64,000 bases of DNA from Candidatus Nitrosopumilus sp. SW (GCF_006740685.1 NZ_CP035425.1:597687-661686); one strand, 5' to 3'. Numbered from the stretch's first letter, positions 43,068-51,942 are shown. A program made the numbers and translations. Notes: generated by a model from the letters alone, not told the origin.

Positions 43068-44065
43068 GCTACAACTTGGTTCTGGTTTCTCATATTAATC
43101 AAATACCAAATTACAGCAAATCCTATCAAACTAACTAGAATCAAAGGGGTAATCTCTTTTGAGAGATCGCCTTCAACATGTTCATGATCATGCATATGCT
43201 CATCCATCTCAAATTCAGAGGGAATAGGAGTTAACTCAACTAATCTATTCCATCCTTCATGAATGAAAGTTTCTTCATACCACTCATGTCCCTCCGGTAA
43301 TCCATTAATAATTAAAAATGAACCAATTATAATTAACATCCAACCTGTTGTTTTTTCAATTTTTATCTGATTTGTTGTCAAACCTTTTGTTGCATTAATT
43401 CCAATGATTGCAAGCACAGACATTAAGATCAAAGGAATTGCTCTGCCAATTCCATGTACAGCACCTAAGCTAGCACCAATTTCAACACTACCAGTTCCGG
43501 CAATGTAAATTAACAGCCAATAAAATAAAGGATTAGGACAACCAACACCAGCATTTCCTAATAACAATCCCATGAAAAATGATTTTGAATAGTCTCCACG
43601 TTTTTGAATAAATGTTGGAGTTCCAGAATAAGATGGAAGTTTTAATTTTAATAGTTTTAATTGAGATAAACCAAAAATAAATGCTGCAATTCCAGCAACT
43701 AAAAACATGTATGTTGAAATTTGATCAAGTTCTGCTGTTTGGCCAAGTATTCCAACACCTACGCCATAAGCTGTTATTGTAAGTGTTAATCCAACCCCAA
43801 ATAATAATGCCATATAGAGTCCTTTTTTGTGGCCTTTGCCCATACTCAATGGAACAATAATGAAAACCAATGGAAGAGTGCACGGAAGTACAATCATAGA
43901 TAATCCTGAGACATATGAGATAGCAATCCATGACGGATAGGATGGTTCTTGTCCTATATCAACAGCAATTTCGTTAGTTCCAGCATACATTATTCCTAAA
44001 AAAACTAAAGAAAATAGAATAAAACTAGACATTACAAGAATTTTCTTTGGAAAATATGTATCCAT
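43064..44065 (-). CDS. CcdA/DsbD-like transmembrane thiol transporter with His-rich tail
   Basis: A 333-residue polytopic protein. The conserved Cys-Pro motifs of CcdA/DsbD are present: IVLPCTLPLV in the early core and GVGCPNPLFYW in the later half. About eight membrane helices are predicted. A His/acidic segment (DEHMHDHEHVEGD) precedes the last helix, a likely metal-binding loop. It moves reducing equivalents across the membrane. It heads an operon with YHS and thioredoxin-like proteins. Confidence 0.85.
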   Translation of the reverse strand: MDTYFPKKILVMSSFILFSLVFLGIMYAGTNEIAVDIGQEPSYPSWIAISYVSGLSMIVLPCTLPLVFIIVPLSMGKGHKKGLYMALLFGVGLTLTITAYGVGVGILGQTAELDQISTYMFLVAGIAAFIFGLSQLKLLKLKLPSYSGTPTFIQKRGDYSKSFFMGLLLGNAGVGCPNPLFYWLLIYIAGTGSVEIGASLGAVHGIGRAIPLILMSVLAIIGINATKGLTTNQIKIEKTTGWMLIIIGSFLIINGLPEGHEWYEETFIHEGWNRLVELTPIPSEFEMDEHMHDHEHVEGDLSKEITPLILVSLIGFAVIWYLINMRNQNQVVA

Positions 44066-44144
44066 AGATATAGGCTATTTTTGTAAATATTAAACTCATG
44101 GAATTTTTGTTTACATACTTGATTTCAGATTAAAAAATTTGTAG

Positions 44145-44513
44145 TTAATTTTTATCTTGATTTTCATAATATAATCGAATGACTTCATCCACTACAGTAT
44201 TAGTATCGTTATCTTTTTCAGAACTTACAAGAAGTAGGTGATCATCGCCAAGATAAAATGAGAATCGTTTGACCTTATCATATTCACCTAGAGTGTAGAT
44301 AGTTTTTCCAAGCCATTTGGACATATCTTTGCGTGCTTTCCAATCCAATATTGATAGATTTACCAGTTCTTTTTCTGCATGATCTGAAAGCAAATTTTTT
44401 ACCCCTTCTCTCATACCGCCACCTACACGAACTGCCCATTCATCATATACTGTAGCAAATCGAATTTTGGGATCAGTATCTAAAATCTGAGAACAGAATT
44501 TTTCATAATCCAT
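44145..44513 (-). CDS. Thaumarchaeal small protein, roadblock/DUF6659-like, copy 1
   Basis: A 122-residue soluble protein, paralogous to the gene at 44645-44992. Shared features are the start (I-L-x-x-x-P-x-x-R), W-K-x-R-K-x-M in the middle, LG and EYDKVKRFSFYLG. The alpha/beta pattern suggests a roadblock/profilin-like fold. The DUF6659 name is from memory and unsure. The two paralogues are transcribed divergently from a 131-nt gap. Confidence 0.68.
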   Translation of the reverse strand: MDYEKFCSQILDTDPKIRFATVYDEWAVRVGGGMREGVKNLLSDHAEKELVNLSILDWKARKDMSKWLGKTIYTLGEYDKVKRFSFYLGDDHLLLVSSEKDNDTNTVVDEVIRLYYENQDKN

Positions 44514-44644
44514 TACTGATCTATAAAACAGGAATTATTAAAGTAAAAAAATCAAATCAGGCATATTTTTTAAAAAAATGTTCAAAATCAATATTTTAAG
44601 GTAGTTTAGAAAATCTTTATCATCTAGAATGAGTTCTAACAATT

Positions 44645-44992
44645 ATGGAAATTCAAGATGCTGTTGAAAAAATTTTGAAAGTCAGTCCTTCTGTAAGAGT
44701 AGTAAGTGTCTGTGATCTCAAAGGTAAGTTACTATTCTCAGCACGTTCGAAGAAGGTAAATCTTTTGGTGTCAAAGAAACAAAGTTTGGCATCATTAAAG
44801 GCTGCAGCAAAAGATTGGAAGCAACGAAAAAAATTGATGAGAACTCTTGGACCATGCAAATATGTTGTTGCAGAATATGACAAAGTCAAAAGACTAGTAA
44901 TTCCTGCAGGAAAAAATCATATTCTGTATATCACTACAACTGCGTCTCTAGATCATAACAAAGTTGTTAGAAAGGTACGTTCTTTCAAGTAG
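44645..44992 (+). CDS. Thaumarchaeal small protein, roadblock/DUF6659-like, copy 2
   Basis: A 115-residue paralogue of the divergent gene at 44145-44513, with the matching segments DWKQRKKLMRTLG and VAEYDKVKRLVIP. It is notably basic, while copy 1 is acidic to neutral, so the pair may interact. No catalytic motif. Function unknown. Confidence 0.68.
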   Translation: MEIQDAVEKILKVSPSVRVVSVCDLKGKLLFSARSKKVNLLVSKKQSLASLKAAAKDWKQRKKLMRTLGPCKYVVAEYDKVKRLVIPAGKNHILYITTTASLDHNKVVRKVRSFK

Positions 44993-45088
44993 CTTACAAT
45001 CAAAATTTTTTTAATTAGTTTTGTATTTCAATATGTTTAACAAAATCATTTAGGTAATGTACATTCATTGATTAATCGATATAGATTA

Positions 45089-45349
45089 TCAGAGTTTTCT
45101 TTTTCCAGTTCCTCGTCCTGAACTTACCCACATACCTTTGGTGGATCTTGTTGGTGTACTTCCAATATCACCGAATTTGATTTTGCTAGTTCCACGACCT
45201 ACAGTGATATACTTGTCTGAAGATGCTTTTTTTCTTGCATCTTGAAGTTTTTTGAAATCATTTCCTGCCCAAGCTGAATCTTTGTCATCAACTTCAATTA
45301 CTCTTGTACCTCTACCAGTTCGTATTCTTCTTTTTGCCAAAATGACCAC
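45089..45349 (-). CDS. Small basic GRGT-repeat protein
   Basis: An 86-residue basic protein with three GRGT motifs (TGRGTRVIEV, VGRGTSKIKF, SGRGTGKRKL), each followed by a beta-like stretch or basic residues. The start is GTG at 45349; a TTG at 45340 gives MAKRRIRTGRG and is as likely. High Arg/Lys/Gly content suggests nucleic-acid or ribosome binding (inference). Family unknown. Confidence 0.65.
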   Translation of the reverse strand: MVILAKRRIRTGRGTRVIEVDDKDSAWAGNDFKKLQDARKKASSDKYITVGRGTSKIKFGDIGSTPTRSTKGMWVSSGRGTGKRKL

Positions 45350-45389
45350 ATATTGATATCAATTATCATTAATAAGATTTTGAAAAGCA

Positions 45390-45464
45390 TGGGCCCACGG
45401 GGATTTGAACCCCGGATCTTCGCCGTGTAAGGGCGACGTCATAACCGACCTGGACTATGAGCCC
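45390..45464 (-). tRNA. tRNA-Val(UAC)
   Basis: A cloverleaf on the minus strand. Acceptor GGGCTCA/TGGGCCC has one G-U, anticodon stem TCGCC/GGCGA encloses loop CTTACAC (anticodon UAC), T arm is CGGGG-TTCAAAT-CCCCG and the discriminator is A. No intron. Confidence 0.95.
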
Positions 45465-45543
45465 AGAAACCAACGTAGTTAAAAACCATTTAAACTTTGA
45501 GAAAGGTCAGAATCTAAAAATTTGATAAAAAAATAACAAATTC

Positions 45544-46566
45544 ATGGTTACTGTAAATTTTTTTTCCAGCCCCATAGGACTAGGTCACATAACAAGAGAT
45601 ATTGCAATTAAGAATAACTTCCAAAATATTACAACAAATTTTGTTACAGGTAGCGGAGCTGCAAAAATTCTAAAAAAATTAGAGGTTCAAGTGGATGATG
45701 TATACAATCCACCTTCATTTATTGTTAAAAATGGAACGCTGCAGAATCCTGCAAAATGGCTTTGGAATTATTATCAATATTATAAAGATTGTAAAAATAT
45801 ATCACATGAAATTTTGCAAAAATATAATCCAAGAGTAGTAATTAGTGATGAAGATTTTGCATCATTATCAGTAGCTCAAAAGATAAAAATTCCAACTATT
45901 TTAATCACTGATATTTTAGAGACGCATTTTACAAAAGGATTGGCTTCATTAATTGAGAAAAAGATGAATAAATCGATGTTTGAAATTATAAAGAAATGTG
46001 AAGTTGTAATATTGCCAGAAATTGGAAATTCAGAAAATAATATTCAAAGAGTGGGTCCAATAGTACGACGAACAGATTATACTAGAGAGCAATTACGAGA
46101 AAAATTTTTGTTTAATAAAAAAACTATTGTTATTTCAATTGGAGGAACTGATGCAGGTTATTTTCTAATTGAAAAAGCACTAGATGCAATTAAGAAAATC
46201 AATCAAGATATTCAAGTTGTGCTAGTATCAGGACCATCAGTTCAAAAAAAATATGAAAATGTAAAAAATTTAGGATTCGTAGAAAATTTACACGAGATAA
46301 TTTATGCAGCTGATGTTTTAATTTCACTTGCAGGAAAATCAACAATAGACGAGGCTAATGCGTATGGGACACCTGCAATATTCATTCCAATCAAAGGTCA
46401 TTTTGAACAAGAAGATAATGCTAGAGAGCAAGGGTTTGTTTTTGAGGATATAGAAAGACTTGACAAGTTAATTATGTCCAAATTAGAAGAAAAAAGAAAT
46501 CAAATCAATACTGAAGGGGCAAAGAAAGCTGCTAAAATTATTCAAAGCTTAATAGATAACTATTGA
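45544..46566 (+). CDS. MurG/GT28-like glycosyltransferase
   Basis: A 340-residue GT-B fold transferase. The N-terminal loop is SSPIGLGHITRD. The C-terminal domain has SIGGTDAGYFLIEKALD and the donor-binding region ISLAGKSTIDEANAYGTPAIFIP. Soluble or peripherally bound. Donor and acceptor unknown; a nucleotide sugar and a surface glycan or lipid are likely. It ends 16 nt before the aspartate kinase gene. Confidence 0.8.
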   Translation: MVTVNFFSSPIGLGHITRDIAIKNNFQNITTNFVTGSGAAKILKKLEVQVDDVYNPPSFIVKNGTLQNPAKWLWNYYQYYKDCKNISHEILQKYNPRVVISDEDFASLSVAQKIKIPTILITDILETHFTKGLASLIEKKMNKSMFEIIKKCEVVILPEIGNSENNIQRVGPIVRRTDYTREQLREKFLFNKKTIVISIGGTDAGYFLIEKALDAIKKINQDIQVVLVSGPSVQKKYENVKNLGFVENLHEIIYAADVLISLAGKSTIDEANAYGTPAIFIPIKGHFEQEDNAREQGFVFEDIERLDKLIMSKLEEKRNQINTEGAKKAAKIIQSLIDNY

Positions 46567-46582
46567 TTTTTGTTAGAGTACC

Positions 46583-47998
46583 ATGACAAAATTAGTAGTA
46601 GCAAAATTTGGAGGTAGTGCAATTGGTCCAGATGGAGCATCCATTCCAGAAATAATCCAAAGAATTACTAATTTAAAAAAAGATTCCAAAGTTATTGCAG
46701 TTTTTTCGGCTCCATTAACAATGGATAAGGGAGAAAAACGTTCACTTACAGATGTGATGTTAGAGCAAGGAAGAAATGCTGAAAATGGAGTATCGCCATC
46801 ATTAGACATCATCAAATCAACATATGAAAAAATTTTGGAGTTAGTCAATGCCGAAAACAAAGAAAAATGCAGAGCGGTGATTGAACAAAATCTTGAGAAG
46901 GCTAGAAAAGCACTAGATGAAGCATTTGAGAGTAAAGAATTCATTGATGAGATACGTTCACGTGCATTGGCATTCTCAGGTGAAATATTGATGTCACATG
47001 TAATGAACTACATTCTGCGAAGCAATAAAATCAAAACAGAGACAGTTGACTTTGAAGATTGGCCTATCATTACAGATAACAACATAGAATCAACAAATTT
47101 CCTCGCATCAGAATCTCGATCAAGAATGGATAAAACTGCAGAATTGTTAGAACAAAGTGAAGTCGTTACCATAGGAGGATTCATTGGAAAAACAGTAGAC
47201 AATATCACAACTACATATGAGCGTGGAGGCTCTGATCGTACTGCGGCAGATCTAGGAATTTTGTTTCATAAAAATTATGAAACCAGTATTGATTTTGAGA
47301 AAGATAGTGCAGTGGTTTCAGCTGATCCAAAAATAATAGAATCAGGATTAAGAGAAGTTCATCAATTATCATATAATGAAGCAAGACTTGCGGGAATGTT
47401 TGGAATGAAGATTTTAGATCCAATTGCAATTAAAGAAATTGTTGAAAACGGGGTGGATATGCCAATTACAGTTACAAATATGAAAAGTCCAGACAAAGTC
47501 ACCACAATAAAGAGGACATTAGATGAACAAAAGGGGCATCCCATCAAAATTGTTACAGGAAAGGAAAATTGTGCAATTTTCAGAATAGAAACAACATCAA
47601 TACAAAAATTATTGACATCATTGGAGAAAGACAAACGTTACAGTGAGTTTGTTATTTTGTCTCCATTTACTAAAGACGGAATAGAATTTTCAAGAATATT
47701 GTTTTTAGATGGAGACTATGTAAAGAGAAATGAGAAATATCTGTTAGGGTTTGATTCTCTTGCAACAATAACATACAACAGAGGAGTTATCACGTTAATT
47801 GGAGATGAAATGTGGAGAGTTCAACAAGTTGCATCTAGAACAAGTGCAAAGATTGGAGAAGCAGGATTAAATATTTTGAACATGGATGCACAAGAAGAGA
47901 CCTCAAGAATAATTATTGTTGTAGAAGATACAAAAGACAATATTAGAAAAGCAATTAGTGCAATACACCAAGAAATTTCAGAAATTAATTTTATTTAG
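46583..47998 (+). CDS. Aspartate kinase
   Basis: A 471-residue amino-acid kinase that phosphorylates aspartate, the entry to Lys/Thr/Met synthesis. The N-terminal kinase motif is VAKFGGSAIG, the substrate region is YERGGSDRTAADLG, and two C-terminal ACT domains follow (one near EKDKRYSEFVILSPF, one near ITLIGDEMWRVQQVASRTS). The ACT pair predicts feedback control by an end product. Confidence 0.92.
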   Translation: MTKLVVAKFGGSAIGPDGASIPEIIQRITNLKKDSKVIAVFSAPLTMDKGEKRSLTDVMLEQGRNAENGVSPSLDIIKSTYEKILELVNAENKEKCRAVIEQNLEKARKALDEAFESKEFIDEIRSRALAFSGEILMSHVMNYILRSNKIKTETVDFEDWPIITDNNIESTNFLASESRSRMDKTAELLEQSEVVTIGGFIGKTVDNITTTYERGGSDRTAADLGILFHKNYETSIDFEKDSAVVSADPKIIESGLREVHQLSYNEARLAGMFGMKILDPIAIKEIVENGVDMPITVTNMKSPDKVTTIKRTLDEQKGHPIKIVTGKENCAIFRIETTSIQKLLTSLEKDKRYSEFVILSPFTKDGIEFSRILFLDGDYVKRNEKYLLGFDSLATITYNRGVITLIGDEMWRVQQVASRTSAKIGEAGLNILNMDAQEETSRIIIVVEDTKDNIRKAISAIHQEISEINFI

Positions 47999-48006
47999 TG
48001 AAAGTG

Positions 48007-48116
48007 TGGCGTACGGGTTTTTACACCTGTAGCGCCATCAAGGGTTTGTTCTTGGACCATTATCTAGATTCAGTCCGGCGTTACCCTAAACACGCGATAC
48101 TATACTTTGTATTCGC
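48007..48116. ncRNA. Candidate structured RNA with three hairpins
   Basis: Three consecutive helices fit between the convergent genes. Hairpin 1 is 48007-48017 with 48026-48037 (11 bp, one bulge, one G-U). Hairpin 2 is AGGGT/ACCCT (48041-48045 with 48083-48087) enclosing GGAC/GTCC (48054-48057 with 48073-48076). Hairpin 3 is GCGATAC/GTATTCGC (48094-48100 with 48109-48116, one bulge). GC content is well above the surroundings and no protein frame fits. The strand is uncertain: on minus, a TATA-like CTATATAG lies 20-25 nt upstream; on plus, TTTTATTTA precedes it. Not a tRNA or 5S rRNA by inspection. Confidence 0.5.
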
Positions 48117-48128
48117 TACTATTTAGAG

Positions 48129-48146
48129 CTGATCTATATAGATCAG
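48129..48146. promoter_or_regulatory. Perfect 18-bp palindrome with TATA core
   Basis: CTGATCTATATAGATCAG is an exact palindrome directly beside the candidate RNA and just past the stop of the small membrane-protein gene. It can be a promoter/operator for a minus-strand RNA or a hairpin terminator. Confidence 0.45.
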
Positions 48147-48147
48147 A

Positions 48148-48354
48148 TTACATACGCTCAGCTGCATACCACAAAATAATTCCCACTCCAAGAATTGCAT
48201 ACCACTTGAGGTTTCTTTTGTTTGTAAAAATATTGACGGAACCCATTTCCTCATCTCTGTAAGTTGTCTGACGAATCTTTCTCATCTCAAATGCTTGTCC
48301 AATCAAGCCTATTGTTAGAAGAGCAATAGCAATAAAGCCAAAAGTCCATTCCAT
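48148..48354 (-). CDS. Small two-helix membrane protein
   Basis: A 68-residue protein (from the ATG at 48354) starting MEWTFGFIAIALLTIGLIGQ. It has membrane helices near residues 4-22 and 46-64 and a charged middle (EMRKIRQTTYRDEEMG). A TTG five codons upstream (48369) is an alternative start. No family recognised. Confidence 0.6.
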   Translation of the reverse strand: MEWTFGFIAIALLTIGLIGQAFEMRKIRQTTYRDEEMGSVNIFTNKRNLKWYAILGVGIILWYAAERM

Positions 48355-48447
48355 ATGATTTATGCCCAATCGCAGGATATGTAGTTTGATGTTAAAAACT
48401 GCATCAAAAAATAATTCTTTAAATTAGCATAGTTTTTTTCCTCTCCT

Positions 48448-49362
48448 ATGAAAGAAGTTGGAAAAATATGGATGAATGGGAAATTAGTGCCATTTAAAGA
48501 TGCCAAAGTTCATGTTCTAACTCACGCATTACATTATTCTACATCAATCTTTGAAGGAATCAGATGCTATAATACGCCAAATGGTTCTGCCATTTTTAGA
48601 CTCCCAGAGCATGTAGACAGATTCTTCAAATCAGCAAAATTGTATTCTATGAAAATGCAATTTTCCAAAAAAGAAATTTCTGATGGAATTATCAAGACAG
48701 TAAAAGCAAGTGGACTCAAAGAGTGTTACATTAGACCATTAGCCTATTACGGATATGGAACAATGGGTTTAACCCCAACACAAAACAAAGTGGATGCCTC
48801 TATTTCATGTTGGGAATGGAAAATGGGAGAGTCAAAAGCAGGAAAGTTCTCAGGAGCGAAATGCAAAGTATCTAGTTGGATAAAAATTGATTCTAGATCT
48901 CAACCTACACAAGCAAAAGCAGCATCAAACTATGCAAATGCAGCATTAGCTAGAATGGAAGCATTAGAGAATGGGTACGATGAGGCAATTATGCTAAATT
49001 GGCATGGAAAAGTTGCTGAAGGTAGTGCTGAAAATATCTTTGTTGTAAAAGATGACATTATTCAAACACCTCCATTATCTGCAGGAGGACTAGAAGGAAT
49101 TACAAGAGATAGTGTAATCCAGATCATTGAAGAAAATGGCGGATTTGTTATTGAACGGGATCTAGAAAGAGACGACCTTTATGCTGCTGACGAAATTTTC
49201 ATGACAGGTACTGCTGCTGAAGTGAAATCCGTAACACAGATTGACAAAGTAAAAATCGGTAATGGAAAAATGGGCCAAGTTACTAAAGCACTACAAAAAT
49301 CATTTACAGATGTAGTAATGGGCAAAGATGAAAGATTCTTGCCTTGGTTAACATACATCTAA
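48448..49362 (+). CDS. ilvE: Branched-chain amino acid aminotransferase, second copy
   Basis: A 304-residue class IV aminotransferase paralogous to the first gene in the window. PLP Lys157 is in TQAKAASNYANA, followed by EGSAENIFVVKDD and LEGITRDS. The SNYANA sequence after the lysine differs from GGNYLNS in copy one. Normal length. Likely branched-chain, but a specialised role for one copy is possible. Confidence 0.9.
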   Translation: MKEVGKIWMNGKLVPFKDAKVHVLTHALHYSTSIFEGIRCYNTPNGSAIFRLPEHVDRFFKSAKLYSMKMQFSKKEISDGIIKTVKASGLKECYIRPLAYYGYGTMGLTPTQNKVDASISCWEWKMGESKAGKFSGAKCKVSSWIKIDSRSQPTQAKAASNYANAALARMEALENGYDEAIMLNWHGKVAEGSAENIFVVKDDIIQTPPLSAGGLEGITRDSVIQIIEENGGFVIERDLERDDLYAADEIFMTGTAAEVKSVTQIDKVKIGNGKMGQVTKALQKSFTDVVMGKDERFLPWLTYI

Positions 49363-49403
49363 GATTCCACGAAGTTTTTTACCCACAAAAAATCATAGAA
49401 ATT

Positions 49404-49565
49404 ATGGATTCATGTGCCACTGGAGATACACAAGAAATCTGTTGGTTTTGTAGAAAGGGTCGTCATGAAGATTGCATGAAAGAGATTCCAACTCAAGGAA
49501 AATCTGACGGTCCTCACGACTGTACATTTGATACAAAACTCATTCCATGCAAATGTGACCACTAA
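49404..49565 (+). CDS. Small Cys-rich protein (53 residues)
   Basis: A 53-residue protein from the ATG at 49404 with seven cysteines and several His: SCATG, ICWFCRKGRHEDC, PHDCTF and PCKCDH. The pattern predicts zinc or iron-sulfur binding. It lies between an aminotransferase and a methyltransferase on the same strand. Family unknown; the upstream extension of the frame lies in an unlikely leader. Confidence 0.65.
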   Translation: MDSCATGDTQEICWFCRKGRHEDCMKEIPTQGKSDGPHDCTFDTKLIPCKCDH

Positions 49566-49602
49566 CAATTAGTATCAAATACAGCTATATCTCAAAAAAT
49601 TC

Positions 49603-50157
49603 ATGGATTACAAAGATGATTTTTGGAAAAAGTATGCAGATGAAAATGAATCAAGATATAATGAAGAATTTGCAAAATTCACAAAAGATCTGGCAATATC
49701 ATTACGATGTACAAGTGTTTTAGAAATTGGATGTGGTACTGGGATTGATTTAAGATTATTTCCAGACACCTTTCAAATTCACGGGATTGATCTTAATGAA
49801 TATGCATTAGATATCGCAAAAGAAAAATTTTCAGCAGCTAATTTCAAAAAAGGAAGCATCATAGATTTACCATACGAGGATTCATCAATAGATTTTGTTT
49901 TTACTCATGGATTATTGAATTATCTAGATGAAGATACATTAGAAAAAGGGATTTCAGAAATGTACAGAGTGTCAGGAAAATACATCATGAATTGTGAGAA
50001 ATATAACAACATAGAGGAGAGAATTGATGAAAATCAAACATCTCGAAACATGGCAAAACGTTGGATGGATTACAAGGTGAGAATTGTGAGTGATGTAGAC
50101 ATGCACGAAGACATTGAACCTGAGAAAAAACGATTTGTGTTATTAAAAAAACTCTAG
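49603..50157 (+). CDS. SAM-dependent methyltransferase (class I)
   Basis: A 184-residue Rossmann-fold methyltransferase. The SAM-binding motif I is VLEIGCGTGIDLRLF, acidic motif II is HGIDLNEYALDIAK, and the post-motif is DLPYEDSSIDFVFTHGLLNY. The substrate is not evident. It ends directly at the convergent histidine kinase gene. Confidence 0.85.
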   Translation: MDYKDDFWKKYADENESRYNEEFAKFTKDLAISLRCTSVLEIGCGTGIDLRLFPDTFQIHGIDLNEYALDIAKEKFSAANFKKGSIIDLPYEDSSIDFVFTHGLLNYLDEDTLEKGISEMYRVSGKYIMNCEKYNNIEERIDENQTSRNMAKRWMDYKVRIVSDVDMHEDIEPEKKRFVLLKKL

Positions 50158-51942
50158 TTATGGAGTTTCAATTTTTACTTCTTGAGTAAGTAATTTTGGC
50201 ATCTCTATAGTAAAGGTAGTTGGATTGTTCTTTACAGAAATAATTCCCTGATGCTGTTCAATAATATTTTTACAACTTGCCAAACCTAAGCCAGTACCTT
50301 TTTGTTTAGTAGTAAATAGAGGTTCAAAGATTTTATCAATAATATGTTCAGGAATTCCATCACCCGAATCGGAGAATTCTAATTTTACATTATCTTTGTT
50401 TTCACTTATGTTTATGTTAATTTGACCACCACTATCAGGCATTGCTTGAATTGAATTTACTATGAGATTAATGAAAACAGCATCAATTTTTACAGGATCG
50501 CAATTGATGCTTGTATCTTTATCAGAAATAATGATTTCAACATTAGATGGTACGTTAATTTTGTCTATAGAAGTTTTTAGAAGGTCATGAACTGAAAGAG
50601 TAGATAATTTCAAAGGAGAGTTTCGAACATATCCCAAGACATCATCAACTTGGTGAGAAATTCTAGTGATGCTTTTATCAATTAAATCAATTCGTTTAAC
50701 GACATCAGGATCAGAGATTTTTTTATCGGCAGGTTGTTGGGCCAACAAATCTACAGACATTTTCATTACAGATAGAGGATTTCTAAGATCATGTGCAAGG
50801 CGTCCAGATAATTCACCAATTGCAGAGAGGCGTTCTTGTTTTAGTAATTCATGTGTTTTTTCTTCAACAAGGTTTTCTAGATTGTTTTTTTGTTCTTGAA
50901 GTTCTTCAGTACGCATATGAACAAGTTTTGTAAGATTTTTGTTAATTGTTACAATTAATACAATAAAGACACCCAACAACGCAACGATTCCAAGCATAAA
51001 GTTTTGCAGGGAAAATGTTTCTTCATCTTCAAAATATACAGAATGAATCATGGAGATGATAACGACCATAGACACAATTACTAGTGTTAGTGGGACTCCG
51101 AATTTTCCAATAGTTTCAAATTTAATTTTTTCAGAATAAAATATTGTCTGCCTACTATCTGTTTTTTCATTAATGGACTTTAGCCTATTAGATAATGAAA
51201 ATATGAACAAAAGAAAACTGTATAGATACACAAGATCGGTTGGATGGCCATCATAGTAACTACCATCAACTATCACAAACAAGAAGAAAGTATCAGCTAT
51301 AATGTACGAGATAAATCCAAACAACATCAACATCCAAGAATAATTCGTCTCTAGTTTGAAGAGGAACATGATTCCAATAATCGCAGGAACTAACAAAACA
51401 GAGCTAGCAATAGGATATGCCAAAGCAACTGCTGTATCAAAAGGTAATTCACCTTCCATATCGGAGAAAGTAATTGAAAATGAAGGGATCAAAAATGCTG
51501 CAGATAGTGCTATTGCAAAGAATAGGACATTTTTAGAGATTGATTTTCTAGCAGGTTTTAGACTAATCATTAAAAATGCAAATAGGAAAGGATATGCTGC
51601 AATGTAAAATGCATCAGCTTCTGATGGAAATGGTTCACCTTCCCAAACATGGTCATATGCTGCCCAAAGTTGTTCTGCAACAAACCAACATGCAACTCCA
51701 ATTGCAAATAGAAAATATGCTTTAGCTTGATAATGATTCATTCTTTTTAGTTTGATTGCAAGAACAGTTGCAAAAACTACCAAAGTTCCAGGGATTATAG
51801 AATAAGATGGAACAGAAATCCATGCAAATTGAGCATCATCAAGAAATGGTCTTAATTGATAGATTAGAGTAATCCCAACTAGAGCAATTAATACAAAGGT
51901 TAATGATCTATGGTCATTAGTTTTTAATTGTGATTGACTCAT
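50158..51942 (-). CDS. Membrane sensor histidine kinase
   Basis: A 594-residue kinase with an N-terminal sensor of about ten membrane helices (residues 15-330) and a coiled coil (340-368). The phospho-acceptor H-box is SGRLAHDLRNPLSVM (His384). N-box is NLIVNSIQAMPDSGG, G1 is DSGDGIPEHI and G2 is KGTGLGLASC. The membrane sensor suggests a membrane or lipid-phase signal. It is divergent from a stand-alone response regulator across a 144-nt gap with an inverted repeat. Confidence 0.9.
   Translation of the reverse strand: MSQSQLKTNDHRSLTFVLIALVGITLIYQLRPFLDDAQFAWISVPSYSIIPGTLVVFATVLAIKLKRMNHYQAKAYFLFAIGVACWFVAEQLWAAYDHVWEGEPFPSEADAFYIAAYPFLFAFLMISLKPARKSISKNVLFFAIALSAAFLIPSFSITFSDMEGELPFDTAVALAYPIASSVLLVPAIIGIMFLFKLETNYSWMLMLFGFISYIIADTFFLFVIVDGSYYDGHPTDLVYLYSFLLFIFSLSNRLKSINEKTDSRQTIFYSEKIKFETIGKFGVPLTLVIVSMVVIISMIHSVYFEDEETFSLQNFMLGIVALLGVFIVLIVTINKNLTKLVHMRTEELQEQKNNLENLVEEKTHELLKQERLSAIGELSGRLAHDLRNPLSVMKMSVDLLAQQPADKKISDPDVVKRIDLIDKSITRISHQVDDVLGYVRNSPLKLSTLSVHDLLKTSIDKINVPSNVEIIISDKDTSINCDPVKIDAVFINLIVNSIQAMPDSGGQININISENKDNVKLEFSDSGDGIPEHIIDKIFEPLFTTKQKGTGLGLASCKNIIEQHQGIISVKNNPTTFTIEMPKLLTQEVKIETP

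Noticed and set aside
48007-48116. tRNA, 5S rRNA or SRP RNA identity for the three-hairpin block
   Set aside because: No T-arm with TTC, no tRNA acceptor pairing, no 5S core pattern and no SRP tetraloop region could be found on either strand.
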